Origin: Zygnema cylindricum
Lineage: Eukaryota > Streptophyta > Zygnematophyceae > Zygnematales > Zygnemataceae
NCBI GenBank assembly: GCA_037447655.1
Contig: JBBHKE010003448.1
Location: 229,115 to 293,114 of the forward strand
Reading direction: 5' to 3'
Length of the DNA stretch: 64,000 nt
Positions 1-11,288 of the stretch are shown piece after piece (the first letter of the stretch is position 1; each line of letters starts with the position of its first letter). A model generated the notes under the pieces. The model was given only the letters and a program-made list of their open reading frames with translations. It searched no databases and was not told where the DNA came from. Both the position numbers and the translations under genes were made by a program.

Positions 1-953
1 ATTTTTACACTCATATATTCAGAATGGGAGATGATTCTGAAAGTTTAGATGACTAGGGTGATCTAGACATCATTGGTGAGAGGGTAGGGGTATGAGATAA
101 AGATGACATCCCTAAAAGGAATCGAATCACTTCTCCAGGAACAGTGCTGTGTATACGTACCTACGTGAACTAAGCTACTAGGTAGGAAGCACACCTCGAA
201 GAGCTTTACGAGGTTCCCGTGTGAAGACAAAGGCTCCCTAGAGGAAGAGGATGCGTGAGAGCAGTTCTTCTTCGAGTGGTAGGAGAAAGAGTTTCCTGAG
301 AAGAAACCAAAGAGGAAAGTGAAAACGTGTCAAGCTGTTGGAGCTGAGGCTTTAAGAGAACACTGGAGAGGGTTTTTCTGCAGGGAAGAAAAAGGCACTT
401 GTGGTCACAAAAGTGAAAGGAGAAACCAAAGAAGAGTCCTTTGAGAAAGAGGATGGTGAGCTTCTTCTTGACGAGAGTGCGTAGGAGAAGGAGATCCCTC
501 GGAAACAGAAGTGTGCCCTTGGAGCATTTCGAGAAGCTCCACACGAAGGATGGATCATCGAATCAAGTGCATCCATGCATATGTGTCGTGACAAGGACCT
601 CTTCACTAAGCTAAGGAAAATCCCTACAGTAGAAATAGAGTATGGGGATGGGAGAGTGGTTACTACAGATCTAGTGGGATCAGTAGATTTGAAAGTCTTA
701 GTAGAGGGTAAGACTTATATACTCACATTTTTAGATATACTCTACATTCTTCAACTTAGTAAAAATCTTGTCTCTACGTCTGTGTTAGATAACAAAGAGT
801 TTGATAACTTCACTAGAAAGGGAGTCTTTACAACTAACTATGGGGATGTAGTCTACTTCACGGCAGATAAGGGTAGCCAAGGAATATTTAGGCTTAAGTT
901 GAGTAATAAAAAGAAGAATGCTTACTATGTTGGTGTTCCAAAGTTGATGATTT

Positions 954-2098
954 TGAAATTCTATGGGGTCCATTCCCCCCATAGAATTCGCAGGTCCAAG
1001 GAAGCTTATCTAGTTAGTGCCAACTCTAAGTTGATATAAACCCAAATGATTGACCCTTTGACTATCACAACCCCAATACAACTTCACCCCTGTGAAATAA
1101 GACTTTCTGTGTGCTCAGTTCCACCACAGAATGCAAAGTTAGAATATGAGTTTCGGACACCTTCACCCACTTTGACTTCCCCTTAGAAATGCAGCCACCC
1201 TCGTAGGCAAAAACTCTGACCGTTTACACCCCTGTGTAGCTTAGACTTTCTTGAGTTTGCAGCAAAAAGAATCACTAAAAATGGTCCAGTAAATTGGTGG
1301 ATATTAAATGGCAAAGTGTGCCGGTTTATACAGAAGCTCTATGTGAGAGAGGTGGCTACCTACCAAAATATTCTAAGTTATAAAACCCCTCTATAAGCCC
1401 CCTAGTATAGAGGTACGAACCAATCATATGATTGTACCGTTTAAGAAAGTACAAGTGCCGGAGTACTTTCTGTACGGTCCTTGTACGACATCGCTATAAT
1501 GTGACATTTGTCACATCCGAACTTATCATCTCGCATCCTAGAGATCCCGCAATCCTCCAGCGCATTTCCACGTGTCATTTGGAGAGACGACGCCATAAAA
1601 CGCCAAGGCGGCCATTCCGGAATCTCGGCTTGCACTAGGGCCGTCGATTCAAATCGACTTTTTTATCCGGACCGTCGAAACAAATGTTTGTACTATTTGT
1701 TTCGTCTAGTACTGAAGGTACAACTGATTCTATGTTCTATATTTCGTTAACCTAGGTGAATTGAAATCTCGATGTGTAACTGTTTAAATATATATATATA
1801 CAACCCTATACATTCTAGCATTAGTCCTAGATTTAATGGACAAAGCTAACGGCTATGGGTGATTGGATGGATGGTAGGTACCAAGATCAATTCCTGGGTC
1901 CGTCAAGTAACTTTTTGGTAAATCTACCTAATTTACCTTTCGTCTTCTCTAGATGATCTAGGAAGCCATGGCTCTATCTCCCTATCCAGCCTCCAGTGAC
2001 TACAACAAGTGTGGGGGGTGGAGAAGGGTGATAGAGATAGACTGCCTCTGCCTTTTTCTTATTCTAATATAGACCTAAAAAATACACAAATCTTAACA
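954..2098 (-). mobile_element. Solo copia LTR (E), reverse orientation, inserted in element A
   Basis: The LTR is 1145 bp and reads TGTTAAGATTTGTG... to ...CATAGAATTTCA on the minus strand. It is flanked by the exact 5-bp duplication GATTT (949-953 and 2099-2103) and splits the A polyprotein between its protease and pre-integrase parts. The sequence just outside, GATTTGGCATAAG, restores the WHKRLGH-type motif of the host element. Inside are a tRNA-like block on the plus strand (about 1840-1916), a dyad around 1433-1476 and the conserved AGCAAAAAGAATCACT end block. There is no internal region, so it is a solo LTR left by LTR-LTR recombination. Confidence 0.9.
1840..1916 (+). other. tRNA-like block, antisense within solo LTR E
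   Basis: GCTAACGGCTATGG is followed by a degenerate T-arm (CCAAG-ATCAATT-CCTGG, stem mostly paired with a 7-nt loop) and then TTTTT at 1912-1916. The position and order match the blocks in LTRs A, B, C and F. This copy is degenerate, and it is recognisable mainly by comparison with the others. Confidence 0.45.
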
Positions 2099-5000
2099 GA
2101 TTTGGCATAAGCGGTTGGGGCATGTGCATTTTGATAGGCTGAGGGAAATGAAAAAGCTTGGTGTAGTAGAAGGCATCTTGTTTTGGAATAATGAAACGGT
2201 GGATGATTGTAGTGGCAGTGCTCAAGGTAAGGCTCACAAACTCCCTTTTCCCAAAGCCGCCACATATAGGGGTGAGAAAGTACTAGATTTGCTCCACATA
2301 GATATTTGAGGACCTGCAAAAGTACCTTCGGTTGGAGGAAAGAGGTTTATGTTGACAATAACCGATGACTAGTCAAGATATTGTAGAGTTTACTTCGTAA
2401 AAACAAAGTCTGAAACACCAATTTACTTTAAAGAATATAAAGCCTGGAGTGAGAAAGTGCATAGTACCCCCATTAAAAGAATAAGGAGTGATAATGGGGG
2501 GGAATATACCTCTAACTAGTTTGAGGAATATTTGAGAGATGACGGAGTTCAGCACCAGAAAAAGGTACCATATAACTCGGAACAAAATGGGGTAGCTGAG
2601 AGGTCGAACCGAACACTAGGAGATAGTGTATGCAGTATGTCGGCCAACAAGAAAATAGGAAAGAGATTTTGGGCAAAAGCTATAAACTATGCAAACTACA
2701 TTAAGAATAGAGTCCTAACCTTTGCCGTAAACGGAATGACACCTTATGAGAGATGGGTTGGAAAGAAACCAGATGTCTCTCACCATAAAGTATTTGGTAG
2801 CCAAGTTTACAGTCTAGACACGGATAGGAAAAACTGGAAACTAGATGAAAACCTGGATACTTTGTAGGATATGATGAGGATGTCAACGGATATGGAGTCT
2901 ATGACTTACCAAAGAAAGATATCATTCTGGTTAAACACCTAGTTGTCATGGATGAAGGGAAGTCATTTGACCCCTTCAAATATACAAAAAAGATAAGAAT
3001 CAGTTTTGAGTCTGAAAGTGAGGAGAACTCGGTTGTTCTCGAAAAGAACATGAGTGAAAAAGTGATTGCAGATTCAAAGGAGATCCATGATATAGGAGAT
3101 CCATCAGAAACCTCACATATTCCTATTGACTTTGAGGAGACAGAAGAGGAGGAATCAGAACCGGGTTCTATGGATAGGGGAGCCGATGAGACAGTAAGGA
3201 GAAATCCAAGACTTCCCTCTATTTCGGCTTCGGAGTTTGAGGGAGGAAGAACGAGCAGCAAAAGGATATAAGAGACACAAGCCGCCCAGAAGGTTACTAT
3301 GCTATCTCACCCCGATGAGCCTCAGTCATACTCGGAGGAAGTGAACAGTCTTGAGAAAGACAGATGCATTAGAGCCATAAATGATGAGATGGCCTCTATC
3401 ATGGAAGCAAATACTTGGGAACTAGCGAACTCTCCTCCAGACAGAAAACCGATTGGCTATAAATGGGTGTTTAAACTAAAACTGAACCCAGATAATACCA
3501 TTGAAAGATATAAGGCTCGGTTGGTAGTAAAAGGGTTCACCCAAAAGGAGGGAATTGACTATAAGGAAACTTTTGCTCTAGTTGTTCGGTTCCCATCAGT
3601 AAGGATTCTCCTCATCTGGCAGTAAAGGAAGACATGGAAATACACCAGATGGATATTTAGACTGCTTTTTTTAATGGTGAGGTAGAGGAAGAAATTTTCA
3701 TGAGGCAACCACAGGGGTTCGTGGAGGAAAGAGAAGAGAGCAAAGTCTGCAGGCTTATAAAGTCCTTATATGGACTGAAGTAAGCTCCTCGACAGTTGAA
3801 TACGAAACTAGATGAGTTTCTCACCGGTCTGGGCTATATCCGGATAAGCTCTAACCATTCTATCTATATGTTTGAAGTTGAGAATGGTGTGATTTTTATT
3901 GCAATATATGTGGATGGTCTGCTGGTGTTAAGTAAGTCTTTGGAAAAGATCAATAAGTTAAAGAATGATCTTAGAAGCAGATTTGATATGAAGGATTTAG
4001 GGGAGGCGAGATATATTTTCGGAATCCAAATAGAGAGAGATAGGGGGAAAAGGATTATCAGACTTACTCAAAAGGTAGCAATAGGTAATATGCTTTAGAA
4101 ATTCTAGATGGAAAAGGCAAACAGTTGTGACACTCCCATGGACTTGAAAAAAGACAGTGATCGGAGTGTAGAGAGAGGAGTGATAATCTTAGATGATCAG
4201 ATGAGTCTAAAGGAGAGAGAGTTTATGAAGTCTATTCCTTATAGACAGGTCATAGGAAGTTTGATCTACTTTATGAACTGTACAAGGCCGGACATAGCGG
4301 CAGCAGTAAGAGTCCTCGCTAGGAGTCTTAACAATCCTAGGAAGAGGGATTAGGATGCAGCAAAGAGAGTCATGAGATATCTGGTAAGAACTAGAGAGTT
4401 ATGGTTGCATTTAGGAGGGGAGCACACTGATATCACTACTTGGAGTGATGCAAGTTATGTGGATGCACCTATGAGAATATGCACTTCTTGGTATGTGTTG
4501 TATGTGGGGGAAGGTGCTTGCTGTTGGAGCAGTTAGCAACAAAAGATGGTTGCTCAATCTACTATGGAGGCTGAGTACATGGCCTCTTGTTCTGCTGTAA
4601 AAGAGTTGATGTGGGTCAAGTCCTTGTTGCAGTAACTGGGGCATATGAAGAAGGGAGTGCATGATGTTTTTTGTGATAATCAGGTTGCCATTGCAATTGC
4701 AGCCAATCCAAAGCACCATTTTAAAGTTAAGCATATCGACATAAGATTGAGGTTTGTGATGGAAAAAGTAGAAAACAAAATTGTGAATCTAGTGCATAAA
4801 TCTGATGAAGAAATGGTGGCTGGTATGAAGACCAAACCTGTGCCATCTCCCAAATTAAAGTATTGTAGGGAAAAGTGTGGACTAAAAGAGAAGTTGAAAT
4901 TAGACTAGAAAATAAGGGGAGTGTTGAAATAACTTGATTTATGGTGTATTTTCTAGGTCTAAATTAGTTTAATCAGAAAGGCAAGACAAGCGCAAGTAGC

Positions 5001-5126
5001 CTGCTTCCAACCCTTTTCTCTAGCCCCCATACTTGTTGTAGTCACTGAAAGAGAGAGAGAGTGATGGAGCCATGGCTGCCTCAGCTCTATAAGCAAGCCT
5101 AAAGTGTGACATAAGTCACTCTCAAC

Positions 5127-5212
5127 AAAATGTTGACTCCGGCAGGACTTGAACCTCCGACCGGCAGAGCGAGGCGTAGCCGTCAGCTCTAATCGGTCTG
5201 TCGTAGAAGTTC
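5127..5212 (-). other. tRNA-like block with T-run, antisense in LTR A
   Basis: Read on the minus strand: GATTAGAGCTGACGGCTACGCC, then GGAGGTTCAAGTCCTGCC (B-box GGTTCAAGTCC, consensus GGTTCRANNCC), then GGAGTCAACA and TTTT. About 75 bp is nearly identical to the block in LTR F (27605-27684). It looks like the D-loop to 3' end of a tRNA; no matching 5' acceptor strand is seen. The T-run would act as a Pol III terminator. Confidence 0.6.
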
Positions 5213-5564
5213 GCTAGTATACATATGGTGTGATAAATTTATAAACTGTAATATGATTGTTAATTGAATTAATGGAATTATGAATGAGGGAACATAGAAC
5301 CAGTTGAAAATATAGTGCGAACATGATGTTCGCACGAAACAAATGAATTAGACATTTGCTTCGACGGTTCACATTAAATGTCGGTTTTTGATATAAAGGC
5401 ATATATCATCGCCGAGATCCCGAAATGGTCACTTTGGCGGTTTTCGGACGTGGCATGACCTGACGCCACGCGGAGAGATAAAATTTGGTTGCGGAAATTT
5501 CGGGGAACATAAGGACGAGTAAAGCGTGGACACGCGTCCACTCATTGGCCTTATCGTACCCAGA

Positions 5565-5603
5565 CCGTATAGAAAGTACATCGGCCGTAGTACCTTTCTG
5601 TAC
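5565..5603. promoter_or_regulatory. Dyad-symmetric LTR element (A copy)
   Basis: Inverted arms of the type GTACAGAAAGTAC...GTACTTTCTGTAC flank a CGGCC core. Equivalent dyads occur in LTRs B (7409-7446), C (14917-14953), E (about 1433-1476) and F (27220-27256), upstream of the transcribed end of the LTR. A role as a U3 regulatory or structural element is inferred from this conservation only. Confidence 0.45.
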
Positions 5604-5995
5604 TACATAGTGATTTGATTTGATTGTACTATAGTAGATAGGAGTTGGTAGTGGGGTTTAGGACTTAGTAATTTTTCTATAGTCACCTCTCTCTTTGAGA
5701 GTTTGTATAAATCCGCATCTTTGCCACCTCATAACTTATCGACTAGTTGGCCGTTTTCAGTGATTCTTTTTGCTACGGACTCACGGAAGTCCACGCTGCA
5801 CAATGGTGATGTCAGAGTGTTAATTTATCCTCTTGGGCAGCGGTGGTTGTAACTGAAAGTGGGTTAGTTAAAATCTATCTAGAGGCTTCATAAATTCTGT
5901 AGTCCAATGGAGGACAATGAATTGCAAATGAAGAGGAAGAAGAGGAAGAGGAGAAACAGGATGAAGATATTTCGAAGCTTCTCCACATCGGTAGT

Positions 5996-6619
5996 ATGGG
6001 GAAGAGAGAAAAGCACACAAAAATTCCACGAAAGCACCAGTGTGCTTTTGGAGGTATAAGGGAGGTAAAGAGAAAGGAGGTACTTGAAAAAGGTAAAAAT
6101 AATGAGGATATTTTCATAGATATTTTGGTGACAGAAAACTGGTCGAAAGAGGAGAATTCAACAGATTCCATAGAACGGGGAGAAGTAAATCTAAAAGGAG
6201 CTTCAAAGTCTCGGGGAGAAGAGGAATATCTAATGAAAGGTTTAGGGGAGGAAAAATATTTTTTGGGAATCAAATTGGAAAGTGATAGTGGAAAGAATTC
6301 TATGGGAGAGAGTGAGGGAAGTCTAAAAAATGGGGTAATTATCATGTACAAATATATGAGTACGAAAGATGTAGATTTTATGAGGAACTTAGTGGGGACT
6401 CATGATTTACAGATAAATTTGGGGGGTAATGGATTTGACATCCCTAAAGGGAGTGATGCCATTTATGAAGGTGTGCTTGTAAAAGGGTTGCCATCTGGGT
6501 ATGTGTTGCATGTCAAGGATGGGGCTGGCTGTTTGAAATGCAAGTGGGAATTTGGATTTTGCTCGGATGAAAAAAAAACGAGGTGGATAAAATCCTTGCT
6601 CAAAAAGTCGGATTTATGA
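5996..6619 (+). pseudogene. Chimeric 207-aa ORF from deleted copia polyprotein
   Basis: One open frame joins three distant parts of the copia polyprotein: the gag/protease linker (IPRKHQCAFGG, residues about 10-22), a reverse transcriptase piece (GEEKYFLGIKLESD, about 80-95, matching GEAKYILVIQVERD of element C), and an RNase H piece (GTHDLQINLGGNGFDI then SGYVLHVKDGAG, about 137-180). All catalytic residues are missing. The frame stays open through the junctions, which may be chance. No independent function can be claimed. Confidence 0.6.
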
Positions 6620-6877
6620 AAAATGGCATACAAAATAAAATGTGTGATGTAATTATTATTTGTGTTCTTTTAATACACTGTTTCAAATACAAGGGTATTC
6701 ACTTAAGGTTTTATAAGGGAAAAAAAAAGGAAAAAAATAAAAGAAAAAAAAAATTTATATATATATATAACTGTGATTTGTTATTAAGTGTGAGTTGAAA
6801 GAAGAGTAGACTAGAAAATAAGGGGCGTGTTAAAATGTGTGGACTTAAATAAAAAGTTGACTAAGAATTAAGAGGAA

Positions 6878-7924
6878 TGTTGAAAAGAAGTAATGAATAT
6901 TCACTTCTTAATTTAAACTCTAGAGTGAAGAGAGAGAGAGAGAGTCACCATGGCTGCCGCCATAGTCAGAAAGAAATAGGGAAACAGATAGACAGATTGA
7001 TAGATTACCAAAATGTTGCCCTAACAAGGATTTGAACCTTGGTCAGCAGAGTACTATGTAGACTTATGCCTTAACCATTAACGCGTTAACTAAACGATAC
7101 ACGTATATGGTTCGGTAATTAATTAAAGTGTTATGCAAAACGTCACTTTCACTTAAACAGACCAAAATTGACGAAACGACATCTATAGTCAAACGACGCT
7201 CGTGGACGCGAATCTAACCATGTAAAATACATGATCGGACGGACGACATCGCCCCCGCCAAACCCGAATTAATCTTTGGTGGCTTTTGGACATAGCGGCG
7301 CGCTGTGCCACGTGGCGCCATATCATTGGACGCTTGAAAGGATGGGAGGAGGAACGATGGCTCCCATGTTGACAAGTGTCAACCAGAAAGCCATGTTGTA
7401 CAATGGCCGTACAAGAAGTACAATCGGCCATTGTACCTTCTTGTACTATACACCCTTTAAAATGGCCTAGTGTAGAGTAGTAGGTAGTTGTGAGTAGGAG
7501 TTAAGGGACTTAGCGTGTTTGAGGCGCCTCTCTCTAGGTGACCTTTTGTATCTATAGGCCATCTTTGGCCAGCCATAACTAACTGCTGAGGGGAGCAAAT
7601 TCAGTGATTTTTTTTGCTACGGACTCACGAGAGTCCACGCTACACAGGGGTGTAGTCGGTCAGAGTTTTTGCTTGCTGGAGTGGTGGCATTTCTAAGGGA
7701 AAGTCAAATTGGGGAATGCTATCCAAAACACATGTTCAAGCTTTGCGTTATGTGGTGAAACTGAGCACACAGAAAGACTTATTTTATAGGGGTGAAGCTG
7801 TATACGAGTTCTGACTGTCAAGATGTCACTCATTTGAGTTTGTATAAACTTGGAGTCGGCACTATCTAGATAAGTTTCTTTAGGACTGCGATTTCTGTGG
7901 GGAAATGAAACCCATAGAATTTCA
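6878..7924 (+). repeat. 3' LTR of copia element B
   Basis: It starts TGTTGAAAAGAAG after AGAATTAAGAGGAA (purine tract) and ends ...AAACCCATAGAATTTCA, the same terminal block as solo LTR E. Length 1047 bp. Inside are an antisense tRNA-like block (7010-7085), the dyad 7409-7446 and the end block TTTTTTTTGCTACGGACTC. Confidence 0.8.
7010..7085 (-). other. tRNA-like block with perfect T-arm, antisense in LTR B
   Basis: On the minus strand it reads TAATGGTTAAGGC (a D-loop typical of tRNA-Leu/Ser type sequences), then CAAGG-TTCAAAT-CCTTG, a perfect 5-bp T-stem with a 7-nt T-loop that includes the B-box GGTTCAAATCC, then TTAGGGCAACA and TTTT. It is the best preserved T-arm of the five LTR types. 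The 5' acceptor strand is not recognisable. Confidence 0.6.
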
Positions 7925-8109
7925 CTTGCAAACTTTGTTTATTTCATCAAACACACTTTGCCTCATGTCAACAGCGATCACAAAATTGATAAAAACAACT
8001 AAATGTTGACAAAAAATAGTATAACGAAACAAGTTTATATAAACCGCCTTTTCCATGTGGTTCGCAAGCATGCAGGTACTATTCGCAAAGCGAAACACAT
8101 GGTTGTGAC

Positions 8110-8937
8110 AAGTGTTGTGTATCGGTAAAAAAATATCGCGAAAACACCGATACTGATAGTTATCGCTTATCAAACCGTCAGAGGTCACGATATATCAGTC
8201 CGAGACCAACAGCGATAACTTTAAAAACTATAGTATGCATACAATAGTTTTTTATAGCATAGTGTATTATATTATTGACTTTATATAGCGTGGCATGCCA
8301 CGTATAAGAATGTCTTTTGTATCTGTTTAACTAAAATTTAGTACGGACAACGCAGCCCCTAAACGTTGACAAATTTTAAAAATACTTTATAGTTCTAAAA
8401 CTATATTACCGAAACAAAAACATTAAGTGACATTTTAAACTTGTAAATCAAACTTTTTGGAAAAACATACGAACAATTGAACAAAGCAGACGAACACATT
8501 TGTCGTACTGCCGCCATTTACTTCCACCTTGGAAGTGATATTTGGGCGTAACTAACCTAGCAAAAAAAAACAACAATCAAAAAGACATTCTGGACGAGTA
8601 TGGGAGAGTGAAACCCAAGTAAAACCCCTTTAAATCATAAAGAACCAAGGAAATATCGCGATTTTTTCCCGATATCGAAAAGAAAGTGGTCCACGGCGTT
8701 TCCGAGGAATAACACGTACAGTTGAGTGCACCGGCCGTATATTTACATGTACGGTCGGTACAGTTATCGCTAATAGTTACCAATATCGCCAATAAACAAT
8801 CGATATTATTTGTTAATTATTGGCAATAACACCGATAATGATATATTGTACCAATATATTGATTATCGGCAACCAAAAAAAAAACCCATATTGGTTATCG
8901 GCAAATCCTTACGGATACACAACACTAGTTGTGTCCA
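8110..8937. mobile_element. hAT-like non-autonomous element (828 bp)
   Basis: The ends AAGTGTTGTGTATCGGTAA and TTACGGATACACAACACTA are inverted repeats. Flanks are GTTGTGAC (8102-8109) and GTTGTGTC (8938-8945), an 8-bp duplication with one mismatch, as expected for hAT. Interior features such as iterated ATCG(C/G)CGATA motifs are shared with the copy at 55115-56304. There is no transposase ORF, so it must have been mobilised in trans. Confidence 0.85.
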
Positions 8938-8945
8938 TTACAAAT

Positions 8946-9378
8946 AGGGAATTGATCATTGAAGTGACTATTTTGGTTGCTCACAGTCAGTTACGTCATT
9001 CTGTTAAATATTTTACGTTTGAAGTACACATTGGTACAAGTAAAGCACCATTGAGTACAAATTTGACGATCAATCTGTTCCACAGCTTTGACTTTCAAAA
9101 TATTGTTACAACTGCTTATAATTTTGTCGCGCCTGCGATCGTCGACCGTCATAATAAAATTAGAATTTCACACGGCCGACGAAGGTTTAAGGTAGCAAAA
9201 TTGCGGCAACCACATGTAAATAAAAGTGTTGCGCACAGTCACTTTTTTTCTTTACGTGAGCTCCACAGTGAGAGCACATCTTGCATTTTAACTTAGCCGC
9301 AAAAATGAAATTTAATCGACTAAGCGTTACATTGAGCTTAGACGCAAATAGAAACAAAACCTCTCAAAATTGAAAGAC
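8946..9378. other. No gene recognised
   Basis: This is AT-rich spacer between the hAT-like element and a decayed MITE. An open frame of 158 codons starts inside the hAT-like element and continues to 9296, but it has no recognisable domain. Confidence 0.5.
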
Positions 9379-9825
9379 ACCGCGTATCGTAATTAGAGAA
9401 GAGAATAATTAGAGTAAACATATGAAAAACAAATAGAGTTATTTACTCTAAATTGTGTAATCATTTTTTTTCAAAAACAAACTTTACTCTAATTTATTAA
9501 TGAATCTAATTTGGGTTTTTATCTGTACTAATTATCGACTCTGATATCTTTACTGTAAATTAGGTACACTTTCATAATCTGACAAAACGTACAATTTCAC
9601 GTCATTATGATGTTTGAATTACGCGGTTTGTGAAAATGCAGTTACATAATAACAACTTGTATTGAATATTTTTTTGTACTGTTTTAGTTAATAAAGTACA
9701 ATTTTGCAGGGCCAGACAACGATCGAACACCACACTATTTAAAACGACACTATATTAAAGTTATTTATGCTGATTCCAAAAGGACTTTAAATAATGTAGA
9801 GAATAATTTAGATTTATGTATGTGC
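9379..9825. mobile_element. Decayed Tc1/mariner-like MITE, right end lost
   Basis: The left terminus CACCGCGTATCGTAATTAGAG and the interior (AGTACAATTTTGCA, CCACACTATTTAA) match the complete copy at 34648-35265. No right terminus is seen. The right limit is approximate and set where similarity fades. Confidence 0.55.
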
Positions 9826-9879
9826 TCAAATTTGAATGGTACCACGTAAGATCGTAATATCGTAAGTTCACGATAAAAT

Positions 9880-10489
9880 ATTGAAAATCGCAAAATATAA
9901 TTTTTCACCAACCAACATCAACTTGAAATCTTAATATGTGTAGCATGTACGTGTGGACTAGGTCATCGTAGAACATCATTTTTGTACTATTTGCAAACGC
10001 CTTGACAAATACCAACTCAATTATTTTAGGTTTTTTGACTATCTGTTTTTTCGCGTGACGAATAAGCACTGCCACAAATAGTGTGACGAATGAGCGTTAA
10101 CAAAACCAGCTTGACGAAAGTTCGTTACGATTGCTTTTGTGATTTCGGTTAGGACTTCCGAATGGATGTATCATGTGCGATATATTTCAATTTTTGTTGG
10201 TTCCCGTCTTCACACGTATGTTCATTATCCTAAATGTCGCGACTCAAATTTTTCTATAAATGGTGATGTACCTCGTCAAGGTACATCACGAATTACATAA
10301 ACTTTTGAAGCGAATGCTTCGCCAAAAAATATCCAACGGCCATTGTAACCTCTCGGACCTTTGGAGAATATTGGCAAGACTCTCTGTAATGTTGTTCGTG
10401 CATAAAAACAAAATCAGAGGTACGGCCTGGTACGGATATGCGCCGATTTTTGTAAACTACCCGACTTTTCGTCTGATAGAACGCCACCC
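9880..10489. mobile_element. PIF/Harbinger-like MITE, left end degenerate
   Basis: The interior and right end (…GTCTGATAGAACGCCACCC) match the complete copy at 10493-11228. It carries an internal hairpin GTGATGTACCT/AGGTACATCAC near 10262-10288. It abuts the next copy through a single TTA (10490-10492). The left end is eroded and approximate. Confidence 0.55.
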
Positions 10490-10492
10490 TTA

Positions 10493-11228
10493 GGGTGAAG
10501 TTCTATCAGACGTTTTTGTAATTGTACGGCCAACTCTACAGACCGGGTCAATTGATTCGATGTTCCATTATGAAGAGTCTGTAAGCCACTTGTTCTAAAT
10601 GGACAGGCGCCACGCAAGCTACGATCAGATATAGAATATCTTTCAGAATTCTATTACCGACAAACTTAACTTCAAATTTTCACTTTCGTACCATATATAT
10701 ACATACGAAGTAATCATACGACATAACTTTTATTCTTTTTGTAGACGCCAGTCTGTACACCAACTCATTTTTTAGGGTTTATGTTTTCGAACATACCAAA
10801 AGTCCTTTGAGAGAAATAGTGTGACGAACAAAAGTTACAAAAAATAGCGTGATGAAGGAATGTTACGAAATTTCGTTTTTTGTTTTCGGTTGTATTATAG
10901 ACAGCGCGTGTCATGTGCAAATCTTAAGATTTATAGTTGGTTTTACATTATGACACGTAGCTTAATCGTCCAGCGTGTCGCGATTTTTATTTTTGTATCT
11001 GCGAACCCACCTCTTCGAGGTGGGTTGACAGTTACAAAAAAAAATGAAGCGAACTCCTCGCAGATGAACATCTGACGACCAGTATTACCTCCAAGACCTT
11101 TGGAGAGTATTGGCAAGATTCTTTGTAATGTTATTTTTCGTATAAAAACAAAATAGGCGGTACCATTTGGTACGGAGAGTTGCGGATTTTTGTAACTTCC
11201 CCACTTTTCGCCTAATGGAACGTTACCC
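10493..11228. mobile_element. PIF/Harbinger-like MITE (736 bp)
   Basis: The termini GGGTGAAGTTCTATCAG and CTAATGGAACGTTACCC are imperfect inverted repeats flanked by TTA (10490-10492 and 11229-11231), the 3-bp duplication of PIF/Harbinger elements. It is homologous along its length to 24323-25060. An internal hairpin AACCCACCTC-TTC-GAGGTGGGTT lies near 11005. No ORF for a transposase is present. Confidence 0.75.
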
Positions 11229-11288
11229 TTAGACGATTAACTTTCAATTTTGCAGCTAAGTTAAAATCCAACATGTGCTCTCACCGTG

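Larger units (their letters stand above)
1..4906 (+). pseudogene. Decayed copia gag-pol (element A)
   Basis: What remains: a gag tail and protease region at about 370-1039, where the active-site DSG seen in element C reads ESS (WIIESSASMHMC, about 550-588); the pre-integrase region and integrase at about 2104-2867 (LGHVHF, SDNGGEYTS, EQNGVAERSN); reverse transcriptase at about 3440-4090 with the catalytic YVDD changed to YVDG near 3910; and RNase H at about 4430-4880 (FCDNQ-like motif, then AKHIDIR-like). The frame is broken by many stops (for example after 2308, 2865, 3269, 3623 and 4353). Both the protease and the polymerase active sites have lost a key acid, so it cannot encode working enzymes. 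Confidence 0.9.
1..5926 (+). mobile_element. Ty1/copia retrotransposon A, 5' end outside window, decayed
   Basis: The internal region runs from the window edge to about 4909 and is followed by a purine tract (4910-4921) and a complete 3' LTR (4922-5926). The order gag tail, protease, integrase, reverse transcriptase, RNase H is that of Ty1/copia. It belongs to the same family as element C at 14235-20753, which served as the guide for domain calls. A reverse solo LTR (954-2098) interrupts it with a 5-bp duplication. No right-hand target duplication can be tested because the left end is not in the window. Confidence 0.9.
4922..5926 (+). repeat. 3' LTR of copia element A
   Basis: It starts TGTTGAAATAACTTG directly after the purine tract AATAAGGGGAG and ends ...GGACAATGAATTGCA at 5926. 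The end matches the LTR F end (...ACACATAATTGCA), which abuts the primer-binding site, so the boundary is supported by comparison. Length 1005 bp. It contains an antisense tRNA-like block (5127-5212), a GTAC-type dyad (about 5565-5603) and the end block GATTCTTTTTGCTACGGACTC. Confidence 0.85.
5927..7924 (+). mobile_element. Internally deleted copia element B with 3' LTR
   Basis: Directly after LTR A comes a short copia internal region (5927-6877) in which only pieces of gag tail, reverse transcriptase and RNase H survive, followed by its own LTR (6878-7924). No 5' LTR of its own is seen; it may have used LTR A or lost it. It is too reduced for autonomous movement. Confidence 0.7.
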
